The notes: a model not told the origin generated them from the letters alone. A stretch of 64,000 nucleotides of DNA from Magnaporthiopsis rhizophila (GCA_003049465.1 PYSS01000023.1:310001-374000), one strand, 5' to 3'; positions 47,201 to 57,745 are shown, counted from the stretch's first letter. Numbers and translations: made by a program.

Positions 47201-47643
47201 CACCCTAGGCTGTGCCCGATGAGAATGAACGCGGGTAGCTTGGTATCGTGGGGTGCCTCGCTGGCCTCGGCTGTCTCGCTCGTGCCTCGTACCGTATCGA
47301 GCTGGAGTTTTTGGAGCGTTTCCAGAAACCAACCGAGATTCTTCGCCTCTTCCTCGAAGGACGACTTGCTGTCGGCAAGGAGCTTCTCGTTGCGGAGCTT
47401 GTATTGGCTGACCACGGCAGAACACGCCTCGAAAGATCTGTCCTTGGATGTTTCCCTGCGCCGTTTCCTCCACTCCGTCGCGAACCGAGATTGAGAGTCC
47501 CCGACGCTGTGGACGACGACGACGTGAACGTTCGCATCCTTGAGCAGCCCTTGTCTGTCGCTCGCCCCATCTGTGTTCTCCCCTTCGCTTGGGGGGACAA
47601 TTTGGCGGGCCATCGGCATGTCGACTAGCTTTTGGATATGCAT
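44230..47643 (-). pseudogene. Decayed alpha/beta-hydrolase plus TPR protein gene (SesB/NLR-like architecture)
   Basis: The minus-strand reading from ATG 47643 gives NVHVVVVHSVGD and FILIGHSLGCWVIK, a serine-hydrolase strand and nucleophile elbow of the lipase/SesB type. It continues SIILVDAIPDVLPTIEP to a GTAAGT donor at 46915. Downstream come TPR-like helices: ACLKQAKVYWDLGDMRGAEN, GNLALAYAHLGQFEQSRLAL, HYCSELATTYYRCGNLDLAE, ISTLACLYDLAGLRRQFHDN. They sit in different frames. Visible lesions are a frame change near 47130-47165, a frame break or stop at about 46205-46221, single-base losses in A-runs near 45775 and 45445, and an in-frame TAG at 45072-45070. In fungi, such hydrolase-repeat proteins are linked to non-self recognition and programmed death. 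Here the gene looks dead unless several assembly errors are involved. Confidence 0.6.
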
Positions 47644-47860
47644 CCGGGGAGTTCTTGGCGGATCAGCTGGCTCCTGAGTGCCGGAGATTGGATACCTACT
47701 CTTGGGGCCCCGGTCTTTGATGACGTCAAGGGTGCAAACTTAAAACGGAAAGAGAGAGTTCAGATTGGGAGCAGGTTCAAATCGGCGTCCTGTTGAGGAA
47801 ACGGGTAAGCCACAAGTCAAGAGCACCTGCAGCCCGGCTGAAGGACTGTGAGGAGGTGCC

Positions 47861-47884
47861 TTTTTTTTTTTTTTTTTTTTTTTT
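47861..47884. repeat. Poly-T tract
   Basis: An uninterrupted 24-nt T-run in non-coding sequence. Confidence 0.9.
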
Positions 47885-48829
47885 CGCGGCTGCTGGATTT
47901 TCAGCGCGCACCTGCCACCTCGGGACCTAGGCGCATACAGAAACTGCGGCTAATGAGGGTCTGGATTGAAAGAACCGGGCGTACATGGTAGATACCTACC
48001 TACCTACCTATCTACCTAGACTCTCTGGGAAACTACCGTCGAAGTATCCGAGTGTATCTCAAAGCCTGGCGCCGACCGCCCATGATACGGGGAACATCGA
48101 CAGATGTCTGGGCTACCTACAACGAGGGCAAGCTGAACAGGGGTGGAGAAAGCTCTCACGAGGGATCGCTATACAAAAAATTAGATAAAAGTGAACATGA
48201 TGCCAAGATGTGGTCATACGGCACAGAGACGAGCCGAATGCCAACCCAAAGGTCCCATGAGAAGAATACGAGCGTAGAGTCCGAATGATCCACTAATGGT
48301 CAACGCTCCGAGGTAAATATTGCTTCAGCCCGCCGTTGGTACTGTACCCATATCAGAAAAAAAGCAAGACACCAAGAGGCCACTTATTAAGTACATGGGC
48401 AGCAATAAACGACCTCCCTTTTTTTTTTAATAAAAAATAAAAAAAATTATTTCCTTTCCTATTTCCTTTTTAATAGTTAGTTTTTTTTTTTTTAAATGCT
48501 TAACCTCGCTAAGGAGTTTATTTGGCAAGGGTTACTTTTTTGGTGTATCAGTTCTTCCTAGGCTACGTGGTACCGCACCCATACCAGTGCCCGGTTGGGA
48601 TATATGATGCGCCTTTCAGCTTCGATCACTAGCGTGTAGTGCGGTCCGATTATACGCAGCTGCTGCGGGGAGGGTGTGGTGAGTGGTTGCCTGAAAGTAA
48701 CCCAAAGCTTATGTGCGCTTGGGTGACCGAGGTCAAGAGCCAATAGGGAAGGGATATTTCTGCACCTTCCTTTCGAGCTGGGTCCAGGGAGGGATCCTTG
48801 GCGTAGGCCCTTACACTGTGAACGTGGTG

Positions 48830-48835
48830 TATAAA
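48830..48835 (+). promoter_or_regulatory. TATA box of the small secreted-protein gene
   Basis: TATAAA lies about 105 nt upstream of the ATG at 48939, a usual distance for a fungal promoter with a short leader. Confidence 0.5.
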
Positions 48836-48938
48836 GCAAGGGAGCTCTTGCCCCTACGCTACGGATGGAAAGAACCTCTCCGTATTCCAGTCTCAGCTCT
48901 AAAGATCACAGCTCTAAACCCCCACGCGGTCTACCAAC

Positions 48939-49542
48939 ATGAAGCCCTTCATCCCCGTCCTCAGCCTCATGGGCATGGCCTCGGCCGTCGACGTGGTCCT
49001 GTACCCCTCCAGCAACACCTGCTTCGGGTCCGCTCTGATCTGCGCCGGCATCCGCCCAGACGTCTGCTGCGCCCTCAACGTCTCCTTCCAGTCGGTCGCA
49101 CTCCGCAACGTCCCCGGCGGCTGGCCGCTCCAGGCGATAGCCTATCGGGGCCGCTGCACCGGGTTCGGGACGGTCCTTCGGCCCGCCACCTGCAACAGCG
49201 TCGCCGGGCTCGGCCTCACCAGCGTGGCGGTCACCGCCGCTGCCGCCACGACTGCCAACAAGCGTGCCGCCGGTGGCCCTGCTGCCAGATCTGCCGAGTG
49301 CGTGCGGCCCGACACCTTGTTGCTGGCCGACGGCACCGCGTACGACTTGACGGGCTTGAGCGAAGTCGACTTCGAGCATCTGTAAGTGCGGTCCTGTGTT
49401 TATGAGCATGGCTTTTTGCTTTGCTTGCTCTGCTTCCTGCTGGTGTACTAACCGGAGCTTTCGCCTTCATAGGACTGCGGCCGCTCTTGGTGCGACCGGC
49501 GCCGCAAATGTCCCGCCAGAGCTGCAGGCTCTCCAGGTCTGA
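48939..49542 (+). CDS. Small Cys-rich secreted protein, unknown family
   Basis: Two exons, 48939-49381 and 49473-49542, encode 170 residues. The intron has a GTAAGT donor, a perfect TACTAAC branch and a TAG acceptor. The N-terminus MKPFIPVLSLMGMASAVDVV looks like a signal peptide cleaved after Ala-Ser-Ala. The mature part has seven Cys, with SNTCFGSALICAG, a vicinal pair in DVCCAL, then GRC, ATC and AEC. The C-terminal third is Ala-rich. The pattern resembles small secreted, effector-like or cell-wall proteins of Sordariomycetes. It does not fit the eight-Cys hydrophobin spacing or CFEM spacing. It sits in the accessory island behind a TATA box, which would suit conditional high expression. 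Confidence 0.75.
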
Positions 49543-50010
49543 TGGACATGGTCAGGTGTAAAAAGTGTCAAAGTGGCTCTCACGATCTTGGTTCGGAAGG
49601 GAAGGTGCAAAAGGGGAGGTGCTGTCTTGGGTCTCCATCTGCAACACCCTGCCTTTGGCCCGGAATCGCCACAGTAAGGGCAATCAACTGATAATGATCA
49701 GCCAGCAGAAGTGTGGGGGTTTGTTGTCACAAACCAGGGCACGCGCTGTAGCTCCCCGACCCGGTGGCCTCCAGTCTTGCCACCCAGGCAACTGGGGGCC
49801 CTCTGTCTTGAAAAAGCTGCCCTTCTCCCTCCCACTAGTACATCCTAGTTGGATCTCTCGTTTGTCCCAATAGGCTGAAATATTTGGAACTTTGTTATTG
49901 CCCCACGGCGATTCTCGCTCTAGACTTCATCTATCAAGAAAGACACCATCCGTCCTTGTATAAAAGAAGCCAAAAAAAATTATCACCCAAGAAAACAAGA
50001 AGGCAAAGTG
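49543..50010. other. Intergenic, promoter region of the membrane-protein gene
   Basis: 468 nt between two co-oriented genes. An A/C-rich leader immediately precedes ATG 50011. Nothing else is recognised. Confidence 0.55.
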
Positions 50011-51429
50011 ATGGAGATAGCAACAGGCGCGGCGGCGCAGCCACGCGAGCAGTGGCTGAGCCCCAACGACGTGTCGGCCGTGCTGATGATCATCGGCGGC
50101 GACGTCATACGCACCGCGCTCGCGCAGTCCACCGGCACGCTCTTCACCCCCGTCTGCTTCTCCTTCGGCTGGGTTGCCTACGCCTTCGTCGCGCTGATCG
50201 GCATCGTCGGCGACGGCCGCCTGCTGCCGCCACCCCACTTCTCCGTCAAGGTCTTCAACCTGGACTCGGGCTACTCGCGAGAGGACAAGAACTGGATCAT
50301 CGGCCGCATCCTGCGCGACCACGAGATCTCAATCGTCCGCGCCGTCGGCTGCGAGGCCGGCGTGCGCATCGCCATCTACGAGGCGGTCAGCCGCGGCGAG
50401 CCCGGCGTCGGATTCTGGACTTCCTTCCCCTACGACAGGCTGCACCTCTTTGGCCTGGCCGCCATGGTGGTGCAGTTCGGCATCGGGGCCATACCTGCCA
50501 CTCTCTACAACGACTGGACCATCCTCGTCGTGCTTGCCGTCGGCACCGTCTTGGCCCTCCTCCACGGCGCCCTGCCTCAGTGGAGGGCCGAGAAGCTTCC
50601 AAACCGCCAGCACTCGTGGGGAACCTTTGGGCTCACGACGGGGAACCGATCTCGGGACATCATGGTCGTCAAGGGCCTCGGCAGGTGTCTGAACCTCGAG
50701 GAGCTCGCCGCCACCGGCACGCCCAGAAGCAGCTTGCCGTGGCGAAAGTTCCGCAAGGTCCCGGCTCCTGTCCAGGCCGCCGTCGCTAGTCCGGACAGCA
50801 GCAACAGCAGCAATAATACCTTTTTCCGTAGGGCAAACACAATCCTCCCCGTCGCGAAGCCTGTGCGAGGCATCCCGCTCGGCTTCTGGTACACCTGTGC
50901 CGTGACCATCTTCGGATCCATAGCTTGGATGTTTCTGCTGGTGACCGTGGCGGCGGTCCGCGAGAATCGATGGTACCTCCTGGCCGTCGGCGGCATCGGC
51001 ATGTTTCAGAACGGCATAACGGCCGCCGTGGCGCGCCCGCCCAAGTCCCGGAACCTCCCGCTGGAGCTCGTCGACACCATAACGGCCAACAAGACGATGG
51101 ACGGTCTCATGGGTCTCCAAGACGCGCACGGCTGCGGCCGGCACCTGGTTGGGGAGTTCTTCCCAGGGGAACTGAAAGCGGAAGAGGATGCGTGGTGGAA
51201 CGGCGAAAAAGACGCGGACGATGGCAAACGCAGGAAGGAGGCCCGCGTCAGGGGGCTCCCTCATGGCGATCGGCTGAAGAAACGTCAGCCAATAGCGGAT
51301 TCACAGGAGGTCGTATCGGCTACAATGTCTCGCGCAGCGTCCAACAAGGGTTCACGAAGGGGAAGGGTATCCTTCCATATAAGTGATGATGTTGATGTTG
51401 AGGCTGGACCCGCAGAGTCGCAGCACTAG
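50011..51429 (+). CDS. Polytopic membrane protein of unknown function
   Basis: A single exon of 472 residues. ATG 50011 is chosen, because the codon before it is GTG. Hydrophobic segments lie near residues 19-38 (DVSAVLMIIGGDVIRTALAQ), 49-67 (FSFGWVAYAFVALIGIV), 147-165, 171-190, 293-318 (WYTCAVTIFGSIAWMFLLV) and 323-342. That gives five or six membrane passes. Between passes 2 and 3 is a soluble stretch with KVFNLDSGYSREDKNWIIGR. The C-terminal 110 residues are hydrophilic and charged, and therefore probably cytosolic. I recall similar proteins in other ascomycetes, all uncharacterised. No transporter or enzyme motif is visible. The gene is intact, unlike several neighbours. Confidence 0.75.
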   Translation: MEIATGAAAQPREQWLSPNDVSAVLMIIGGDVIRTALAQSTGTLFTPVCFSFGWVAYAFVALIGIVGDGRLLPPPHFSVKVFNLDSGYSREDKNWIIGRILRDHEISIVRAVGCEAGVRIAIYEAVSRGEPGVGFWTSFPYDRLHLFGLAAMVVQFGIGAIPATLYNDWTILVVLAVGTVLALLHGALPQWRAEKLPNRQHSWGTFGLTTGNRSRDIMVVKGLGRCLNLEELAATGTPRSSLPWRKFRKVPAPVQAAVASPDSSNSSNNTFFRRANTILPVAKPVRGIPLGFWYTCAVTIFGSIAWMFLLVTVAAVRENRWYLLAVGGIGMFQNGITAAVARPPKSRNLPLELVDTITANKTMDGLMGLQDAHGCGRHLVGEFFPGELKAEEDAWWNGEKDADDGKRRKEARVRGLPHGDRLKKRQPIADSQEVVSATMSRAASNKGSRRGRVSFHISDDVDVEAGPAESQH

Positions 51430-51917
51430 AGACAGAGGGTAGCCAAAATAAATGGATAAAATTTCCCAGTATTTCTTTTCCTATTTCCCTCCCTTTTTTA
51501 TTTATTTATTTTATCACCGTTAAGCACGACACCCGAGCAGTTACTTTAACACCCAGTTGGCGTGTCACCTGCTGGTGTATTTGCAATATCGTAAAGGTTT
51601 GACACGTGGCGTCCATCAAGTCTGCCTTTCCCACGATTGAAATAAACGCTGCTGCAGCAAAACCCGAATAAGTATCTCCGTTTTGCTTTGGTTATACCTA
51701 GACACATTTCCCTCCTTCCACACCCCGGCCAAACCATCGTAATCATCGATTAAAACCGTCATCCGAGGCCGCTTCCTCATTCGGACTCTTCCGTAGGTAC
51801 CTTGTAAGGAAAAAGGGGAGTTCCAAGCGACAACGTCAAACAAAAACGGTCCGACAGCGTCGCAAACGAAACATCGTCTGCCTCTGCCCGCACAGGTAGC
51901 ACACCACACACAGTCAA
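51430..51917. other. Intergenic
   Basis: 488 nt of non-coding sequence between the membrane-protein gene (+) and a candidate minus-strand gene. Includes a T/A-rich stretch at about 51480-51520. No gene is seen. Confidence 0.55.
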
Positions 51918-52280
51918 CTACGCCCACTGGATCGCCTTGATGAGCGCCGTCCAACCCGACGCCCCCTCGATGATCTTGACTGTGCGGTGACGGCGGCAGT
52001 CAATCGGGTCATGATGACAGCCGCACCGCGGTGACCTTCAGAGATGGAGACTGGCTGAACAATCAACTGAAAGACAAGATCAGATGCAAGTTGGAGAACG
52101 ACAACGAGGAGTCCGATGATGATCACAGTCATCCCGAGAGGCATCCGCCGGCCCACGGCCGACGCGATCGAAGGGTTCAAAAAGGCGACAAGCACAGAGA
52201 TGTACAGGAATGTGTGCGCCGAGTCCTGGCCGTTCGCGCACGCAGTAGACTCGGCGCCTTTGGTACCGGCTGCTGACCAT
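51918..52280 (-). CDS. Candidate membrane protein, C-terminal exons only
   Basis: Two minus-strand exons are suggested, 52280-52027 and 51979-51918. A 47-nt intron (GTGCGG donor, CTGAC branch, ACAG acceptor) lies between them. The upstream acceptor is strong (CTAACG branch, TTTTCCACTCAG at 52281), so an earlier exon is expected but could not be placed. The peptide has two hydrophobic stretches, TFLYISVLVAFLNPSIA and GMTVIIIGLLVVVLQLA, and ends IIEGASGWTALIKAIQWA. Codon use is gene-like. No family is recognised. It could be an intact small gene or a remnant. Confidence 0.35.
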
Positions 52281-53788
52281 CTGAGTGGAAAACCACACGT
52301 TAGATCCGCCCAGGGGCAGCATGTACCTCTGTGTTGTTTTTTTCGTTCTGATGAATAGCCTATTGCCACCGTTTACCGTCTTTCCATTCTGCACGGCCTG
52401 GTGATGTCCTGGTGATGGCTGCAGAGGGTCTTGGACCCGTCGAGCCGTCGATGCACCAGTTCAGGTCCGGACCCTAGAACCAAGCCGGAAAATATGCCAA
52501 TCCGAGCCCCGTAAAATATTTTGCGGGCAACGGCGCTTTCGATTCCGGCTTGGCTTTATCCTCCGTCTTATATTTTAGAAGCGGAGCGGTGATCTCCTCT
52601 AACCTCGACATCGAGGAGAACGTATTCCTCAATAGGGATCAACTCGCCGTCTGCCCACCTAACTTTGCCGGGGTTCGGACTGGTCCTGGTCTCGAGCCCC
52701 AACAGCCTGATCAGGTATGGAGGCACATGTCGATGGCGGACCCGCCGTCCAACATGGCATGGCATTTCTGCTTCCGATCAATGGTTGTCACCACAAACAT
52801 AAGGTAAGGGAAACTGATCTCGAAAGAGTAGAGGGAGAGACCGGTCCCGTCGGGAGACGCGCTTCTTGGCTCAGGATTCGAAAGAGTCTGTTGCCTCTCC
52901 CACGGTGATGGTCTTCTTCGCGCTCGACTCGCCGTCCTTCGCAGTGAAACGAAGAACAGAACCACCCAGAAGCCCGATTTTCGAAGATTTTCCCTTGGGG
53001 GATGGAGGTGAGACAATGATGGCGAGAGTAGTGATCTTGTTCCAATATAGACGTGGCGTCCTGGTTCGGCACGGCCTTGTAGATACCCTGTTGCGGCGCC
53101 CACTTCCTGCGTTCTCAGGGGCTCCATCTGGGCAAGACACATCCCACCACTAAAAAGGCGAAAACTATGGCTTCTTTTGATCCAGACCGAGGGTCTGCGC
53201 CGGATTCGCCGGAGGAACAGGGGCCTCGAAGGGGAAAAGCCGAAGGTAGACATGACGAAAGATGGGATCCATGGTAACCAAGGGCCGCGTCCGTGAGAAA
53301 GGAGCGGTTTCAGGGATAGCAGTTTTTTTCCTCGCGTGGATGGGGAAGCCAAGTCGCGAGGCACGACAGGAACCATCTGGCCGAAAAGGCGTTGCTCTGA
53401 GCCCCTATCGCAAAATCACGAACACTTAGGTACCTAGCTAGCCAGGGATTTTGTTTCGCATTTGGTGGGTGAACACCTTACCCTACCTCCGTTTTAAGCT
53501 GAGCATACCAAAATAACACCAAATTTGGCCCCGACCTCGCGATCGGGCAGTCGATGTAGTCGTAAGCAGTCTTCATACCGTCGGAATACCTACCTTGGTT
53601 GAGGATCGGGGCAAGTGGATGACGGATGCTTTCCGAAGTAGGCGCGTTTGCGGTACCACCCAAGGGAAGCCTCGAGCGACCGAGGAACAGGGTGAGTTAA
53701 TGTACATGGAGGTTCTTTGCCTATCCAGATGCGCGCTGGAAGCTGCCACAAAAACCTGCCGGCACAAAACATCACACACGGCTGTTCT
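52281..53788. other. Region holding degenerate copy B; no intact gene
   Basis: Apart from the possible unseen 5' exon of the candidate membrane gene and the degenerate copy at 52486-53140, no supportable gene is present. Short frames lack domains. Confidence 0.5.
52486..53140 (-). pseudogene. Degenerate copy B of the duplicated element
   Basis: This is similar to 42063-42345 in two blocks. The first (52486-52570) matches the KTKPASRAAV-type segment but is one base shorter, which breaks its frame. The second (52940-53080) reads TTLAIIVSPPSPKGKSSKIG on the minus strand, against TILAITLSRQSPNENPSEIG in copy A. The two blocks are farther apart than in copy A, so one copy has gained or lost sequence. 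Stops interrupt the reading. The family is unidentified. Confidence 0.45.
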
Positions 53789-55629
53789 CTACATGCCTTC
53801 TAGAGCCCTCCGCGCCCCGGTCCTTGGGAGGCTCGTCGACGGACATACGATCTCGCGGACGGCCGGCTTCAAATCATCGGCGGTCGGGTAGGCGATCCCG
53901 TGGACCTGGTACCAGGGCGCGTCGAACAGCTTGTCCATGCTCTCGAGCGAGCGGCCGGAAGTCTCGGGCAAGGCCAGGTAAACGTAGACGAACGAGACGG
54001 AGCAGGCGCACAGGAAAAAGATGAAGGCGCCGTAGCAGTCGGTGGCGGCCAGCAGCGACGGCATGGCCCTACTGCAGCCAAAGTACATGGCCCAGTGGAC
54101 GGCCATGAGCACCGACATGTTGATGGACCGGATGCGCAGCGGGAACACCTCGGCCGAGACGAGATACGGGATCGAGAACCAGCCGATGGACCAGGCGACG
54201 GCGTGCAGATAGATGGCGGCGATGGCGCCGCGGCTGGCCGCCACGGCCTGCGGGTCGGCCTCGATCTGGCCGACGCGGCGGACGTTGGTGACGCCCAGGT
54301 AGGCGCCGACGTAGGCGAGCGTGACGATCTGCAGGGCGATGCCCGTCATGAGCGAGCGGCGGCGGCCAATGAAGTCGATGACGAGGACGGAGAAGAGCAG
54401 GACCGTGACGAACTTGAGCACCGCGTACATGCCCGTGGCCAGGAAGCGCGACTCGGTGCCCTGGATGCCCAGATAGCCGAAGACGGTGGGGCTGTACTGG
54501 GTGATGGCGTTGGCGCCGGACCACTGCCCAAAGACATGGCAGGCGAACATCAAGACGAAGCGCCGACGGTTGGGCTTGTCAGCGAAAGTCTCGCGCACGA
54601 GGTCCCAAGTGCCCACGCCGGCGACCACCTCGATCTCGTGGTTGAGCTGCGTCTCCGTGCCCTGGAACTCGCCCTGGATGAACTCGTGGTCTTCGGGCAG
54701 GCCCCTGAATCGGCACAGCGTGGCCAGCGCCTCGGACCGCCTGCCCTGCATCAGCAGGAACCGCGGCGTCTCGGGCGTGAACACGGTCCCGACGCCCCAG
54801 ATGACGGCCGGAACCGCCTGCAGCGCCGTGGGCAGCATCCACTGCACGTCCGTGTCATCGTGATAGCGCGTGATGCCGTAGTTGAAGAAGAAGCCAAAAA
54901 CGACGCCCAGCTGCTGGCAGCACGTGTACTGGAGCGTCAGGAGGCCGCGGATGGACTGGGGCGCAATCTCGGTGATGTAGACTGTTTCTCAGGGGTAAAC
55001 TTGTCAGTACAAGCGAGCGCAGGCTGTGGCACGATGGCCTTAGCCCAAGGACGGTCTTTGGAAAACAGGGCGTCTAACCGGATGGAAGAACCGTGGTCGC
55101 GCCGATTCCAATACCAGCGATAACGCGCGTCGCATAAAGAGCGGCCAAGTTGCCATTGCTGAAGGCCCGTCCAAGAACACCGGCGACGTAGATGAGCGTA
55201 AAGGGCTGAAACGTGCGCGTGCGGCCGAATCGTTGGGTCAGCCACACGCACGTAAGACAGCCAACGACGGAGCCGGCAGTGGCGATGGCGACGATCCAGC
55301 TCTTTGTATTTGCGTACTCGGCCTCAGACTGCTTGTCGATGCCGAAACGCTTGCGGAAGACGGGCACGATGACGAGGGACGCGATGTTCCCTGCACGTCG
55401 TTGGTGAGTGGGTAAGTCGGGCGCCAAGGGGCTAGGTAGTTGTTGCTAGAGCGCCCTTCAAGATGGCGAGGGAAGACTCGACCCGGGGCCGCTTACCTTC
55501 ATCGAAGCCCTTGGCCACGCCGGAGAAACTCCAGATCCAGGTGCAGATCAAGAGATACCAGTTGAAGATCTCATGCGGGCTGTCGTTTATGGCCTTCTTG
55601 GTGGCTTTGATCATGTTTGGTCTCGCCAT
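53789..55629 (-). CDS. MFS sugar-porter family transporter
   Basis: Three exons on the minus strand, 55629-55497, 55390-55079 and 54981-53789, encode 545 residues. Both introns end in CAG; their donors are GTAAGC and GTTAGA. The protein shows the 12-helix sugar-porter layout. It has GFDEGNIASL after helix 1, a RVIAGIGIGATTVLPSVYIT segment leading to EIAPQSIRG, and ETPRFLLMQGR before the central loop. GQWSGANAITQYSP follows the loop, then DFIGRRRS between helices 8 and 9, and PETSGRSLESMDKLF after helix 12. These are the hallmarks of proton-coupled hexose, quinate or related solute uptake at the plasma membrane. The substrate cannot be assigned. All signature blocks are present, so it is probably functional. 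Confidence 0.92.
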
Positions 55630-57686
55630 CTTGCCGGTTCTGCTGTGACATTACCTCGTAGGACAGCCACCCGCAGGGGAGAACGGCCAACAGAGACGGC
55701 GGTCAAGCATAAGGACAGGCCCAGATAATTATAGCACGGTGGCATCGCACATCCGGCATCAACCGACCATTTCCCAAGTCCACCACCAACCACTTAACAA
55801 GAGCCGGGTGATAGCAATGGGTCGCGCTTCCCCGGTCATATAAGAGGACCCTGTTCCCGCACAGATGGGGGCCCCATCCATCACTTTGTGCGGGGAACTG
55901 GGGCAAGATCCTGGGGATCGTGCCAGCCACGACCCCAGGGCTCGGACAAGTTCCGAATCATACCAAGGACATCATCCGCCGCCCGCCCGTGTTGATTCCC
56001 GCATCTGACCCCGGACATGAACCGAACCGGGCCAACAGCCGCATTAGATGCCGCGCATGGCCCCGGACGAGACCCGAATCAGGCTGGGGCTACTGGTAAA
56101 CGTGGGGATTTTAATCCTCGTGGTCGGATCCAGCCGAGGTGAGGCCAATCCATGGTATAACAGGCCCTCGGCCAACGAGCAGAGACGAGAACGGGACGGC
56201 GCTGGTTAGAAGGGTGGGTGTTGAACCAATCGTCGAGAAACGAGCGCGATTGAGATCACATAAAATGCAAATTAAGAGACCGAGATCATGACTTTCGCGG
56301 TCAAATTGGGTAAGCCGGATTGATATGGGCGTTGGCAAGGGCGTAGTGAGTGGACAACGAAAGATGATGTTGAGAACCACAGAAAACTGCTCACAGGCGG
56401 GAGGATGCGTTGGCCGGGAATCCCTGGTTCAGGAGGTCCACCATGGCCTTCCTGCAACCCAGCAGCTCTGCCGACGTCAGGCTCCAGCTGTCGAATTGGA
56501 GTAGCAGCCCGGGGACCGGGGTGTCTTGCCATCCCGAGTCGACGGCTGGTATCTTGGCCGGTGGGGTCCAGGCCTCATGGATGGAGAGTGCCATTGATCG
56601 AGAACCTGGTGTCAATTCTTGTGTGACCCAACAAGTTCTTGGCCCGAGAATGGAGTCAGGGGTGGCCCCCTGGGGGGAAGTGCCTGAACCGCGAGTTCGA
56701 TGGAAACAGCAGAAACGGCGAGGGTGGAAACCATAACGTCCATATTCGGAGTCGGTTTTTGCCATCGCCAGGATGGGCCTTTCGGCCGGGTGAGATTGGT
56801 AACCAGCAGACTCGCCATGTCACCATCCTCCCACCATGCATGCCGCTCGAAAAAGTGCATATTAATGTGGGCAATGGCAGAAAGGTTGAGCGAAATCCGA
56901 GGTGGCTGCGGGAGACCTGGCATCTCGAGCTAACTTCGTTGCCTTCCTGTGGAAGAGGGGTGTTGATTACATAATCGCCTGGCCTTGGGGACCGACCTCG
57001 CGACCCACCCACACTACGTCGATTGATATCTGCCCAGAGAAGAATTGCTCGGGCCGATCCCACCGTTTCTGGATGCTGTCCAAGCTGATCTGTTGCTCTT
57101 GTTTGAAGACCCCGGTTTATGTACAGCTCTGGCCCGTCACTTTCTATCCTATGATTATCGTACACTAGCTGCCTAGAGGGACGAACTTGCATCTCCCAGG
57201 TGAACGGGCCGCAGCGGTGGCGGCATCCGCTCGATATTCGTCACGGCAAACTACGGGGAAGATGGAGGGGAAGGATGATTAGGCGTAACGGTGTATCAGT
57301 CCAACGGAGGGAGAGCAGTCCCGACAGCTCAGCCGCAACGATTCGGATAGCGGGTAGCCCGTGGCCGCCCAGGGATTTTCCTCCTGCGTTGCGGGATGAT
57401 GGGAAACTGCGTGCTGGCATGGCAGGTACGTACACAGGTACCTCGCTGGGTACCTACGTTAGGGTACCTCATCTGGCAAGGGACCGGGCGCATCATTCTT
57501 AACCGGGCCAGCTGCGGAAGGTTGAGCGCAACGCCTGACACCTCTGTCATCCCACCAAGTCTCGCGTGCCAACCATCCAAACTCACACCCTCCCCATCCG
57601 CAATTGTACGCCAACCAAAAATGCTACGAATATGCATATTATATCGTTCGAATCGCCAGAAGCAGGGGAATCTTTTAAAATACTAG

Positions 57687-57745
57687 ACGGGGTTAGTAGT
57701 TGGGTTAGGAGGTAATGGTTAGGGTTCGGTTAGGACAGGGTTCGA
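57687..57745. repeat. Degenerate telomere-like TTAGG sequence
   Basis: Irregular GGGTTAG, GGGTTAGG, GGTTAGGGTTCGG and GGTTAGG units occur over about 60 nt. Only one exact TTAGGG is present, so this is interstitial and degenerate at best. Confidence 0.35.

Larger units (their letters stand above)
47644..48938. other. Intergenic, low complexity
   Basis: Contains a T-run at 47861-47884, a CCTA block near 47990-48017 and an AT-rich segment at 48415-48500. It ends with the promoter of the small secreted-protein gene. No gene is recognised. Confidence 0.55.

Noticed and set aside
47755..47790. B-box-like GGTTCAAATC suggesting a tRNA gene
   Set aside because: No matching A box, acceptor stem or anticodon arm can be folded around it.
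56391..56923. Minus-strand fragments with slightly protein-like composition
   Set aside because: Frames are short and overlapping, with no domain and no convincing splice chain. Left as non-coding.
57688..57702. Match of GGTTAGTAGTTGGGT to the 3' half of fungal 5S rRNA
   Set aside because: The following bases diverge from the 5S consensus and no 5' half is present. More likely part of the degenerate TTAGG stretch.
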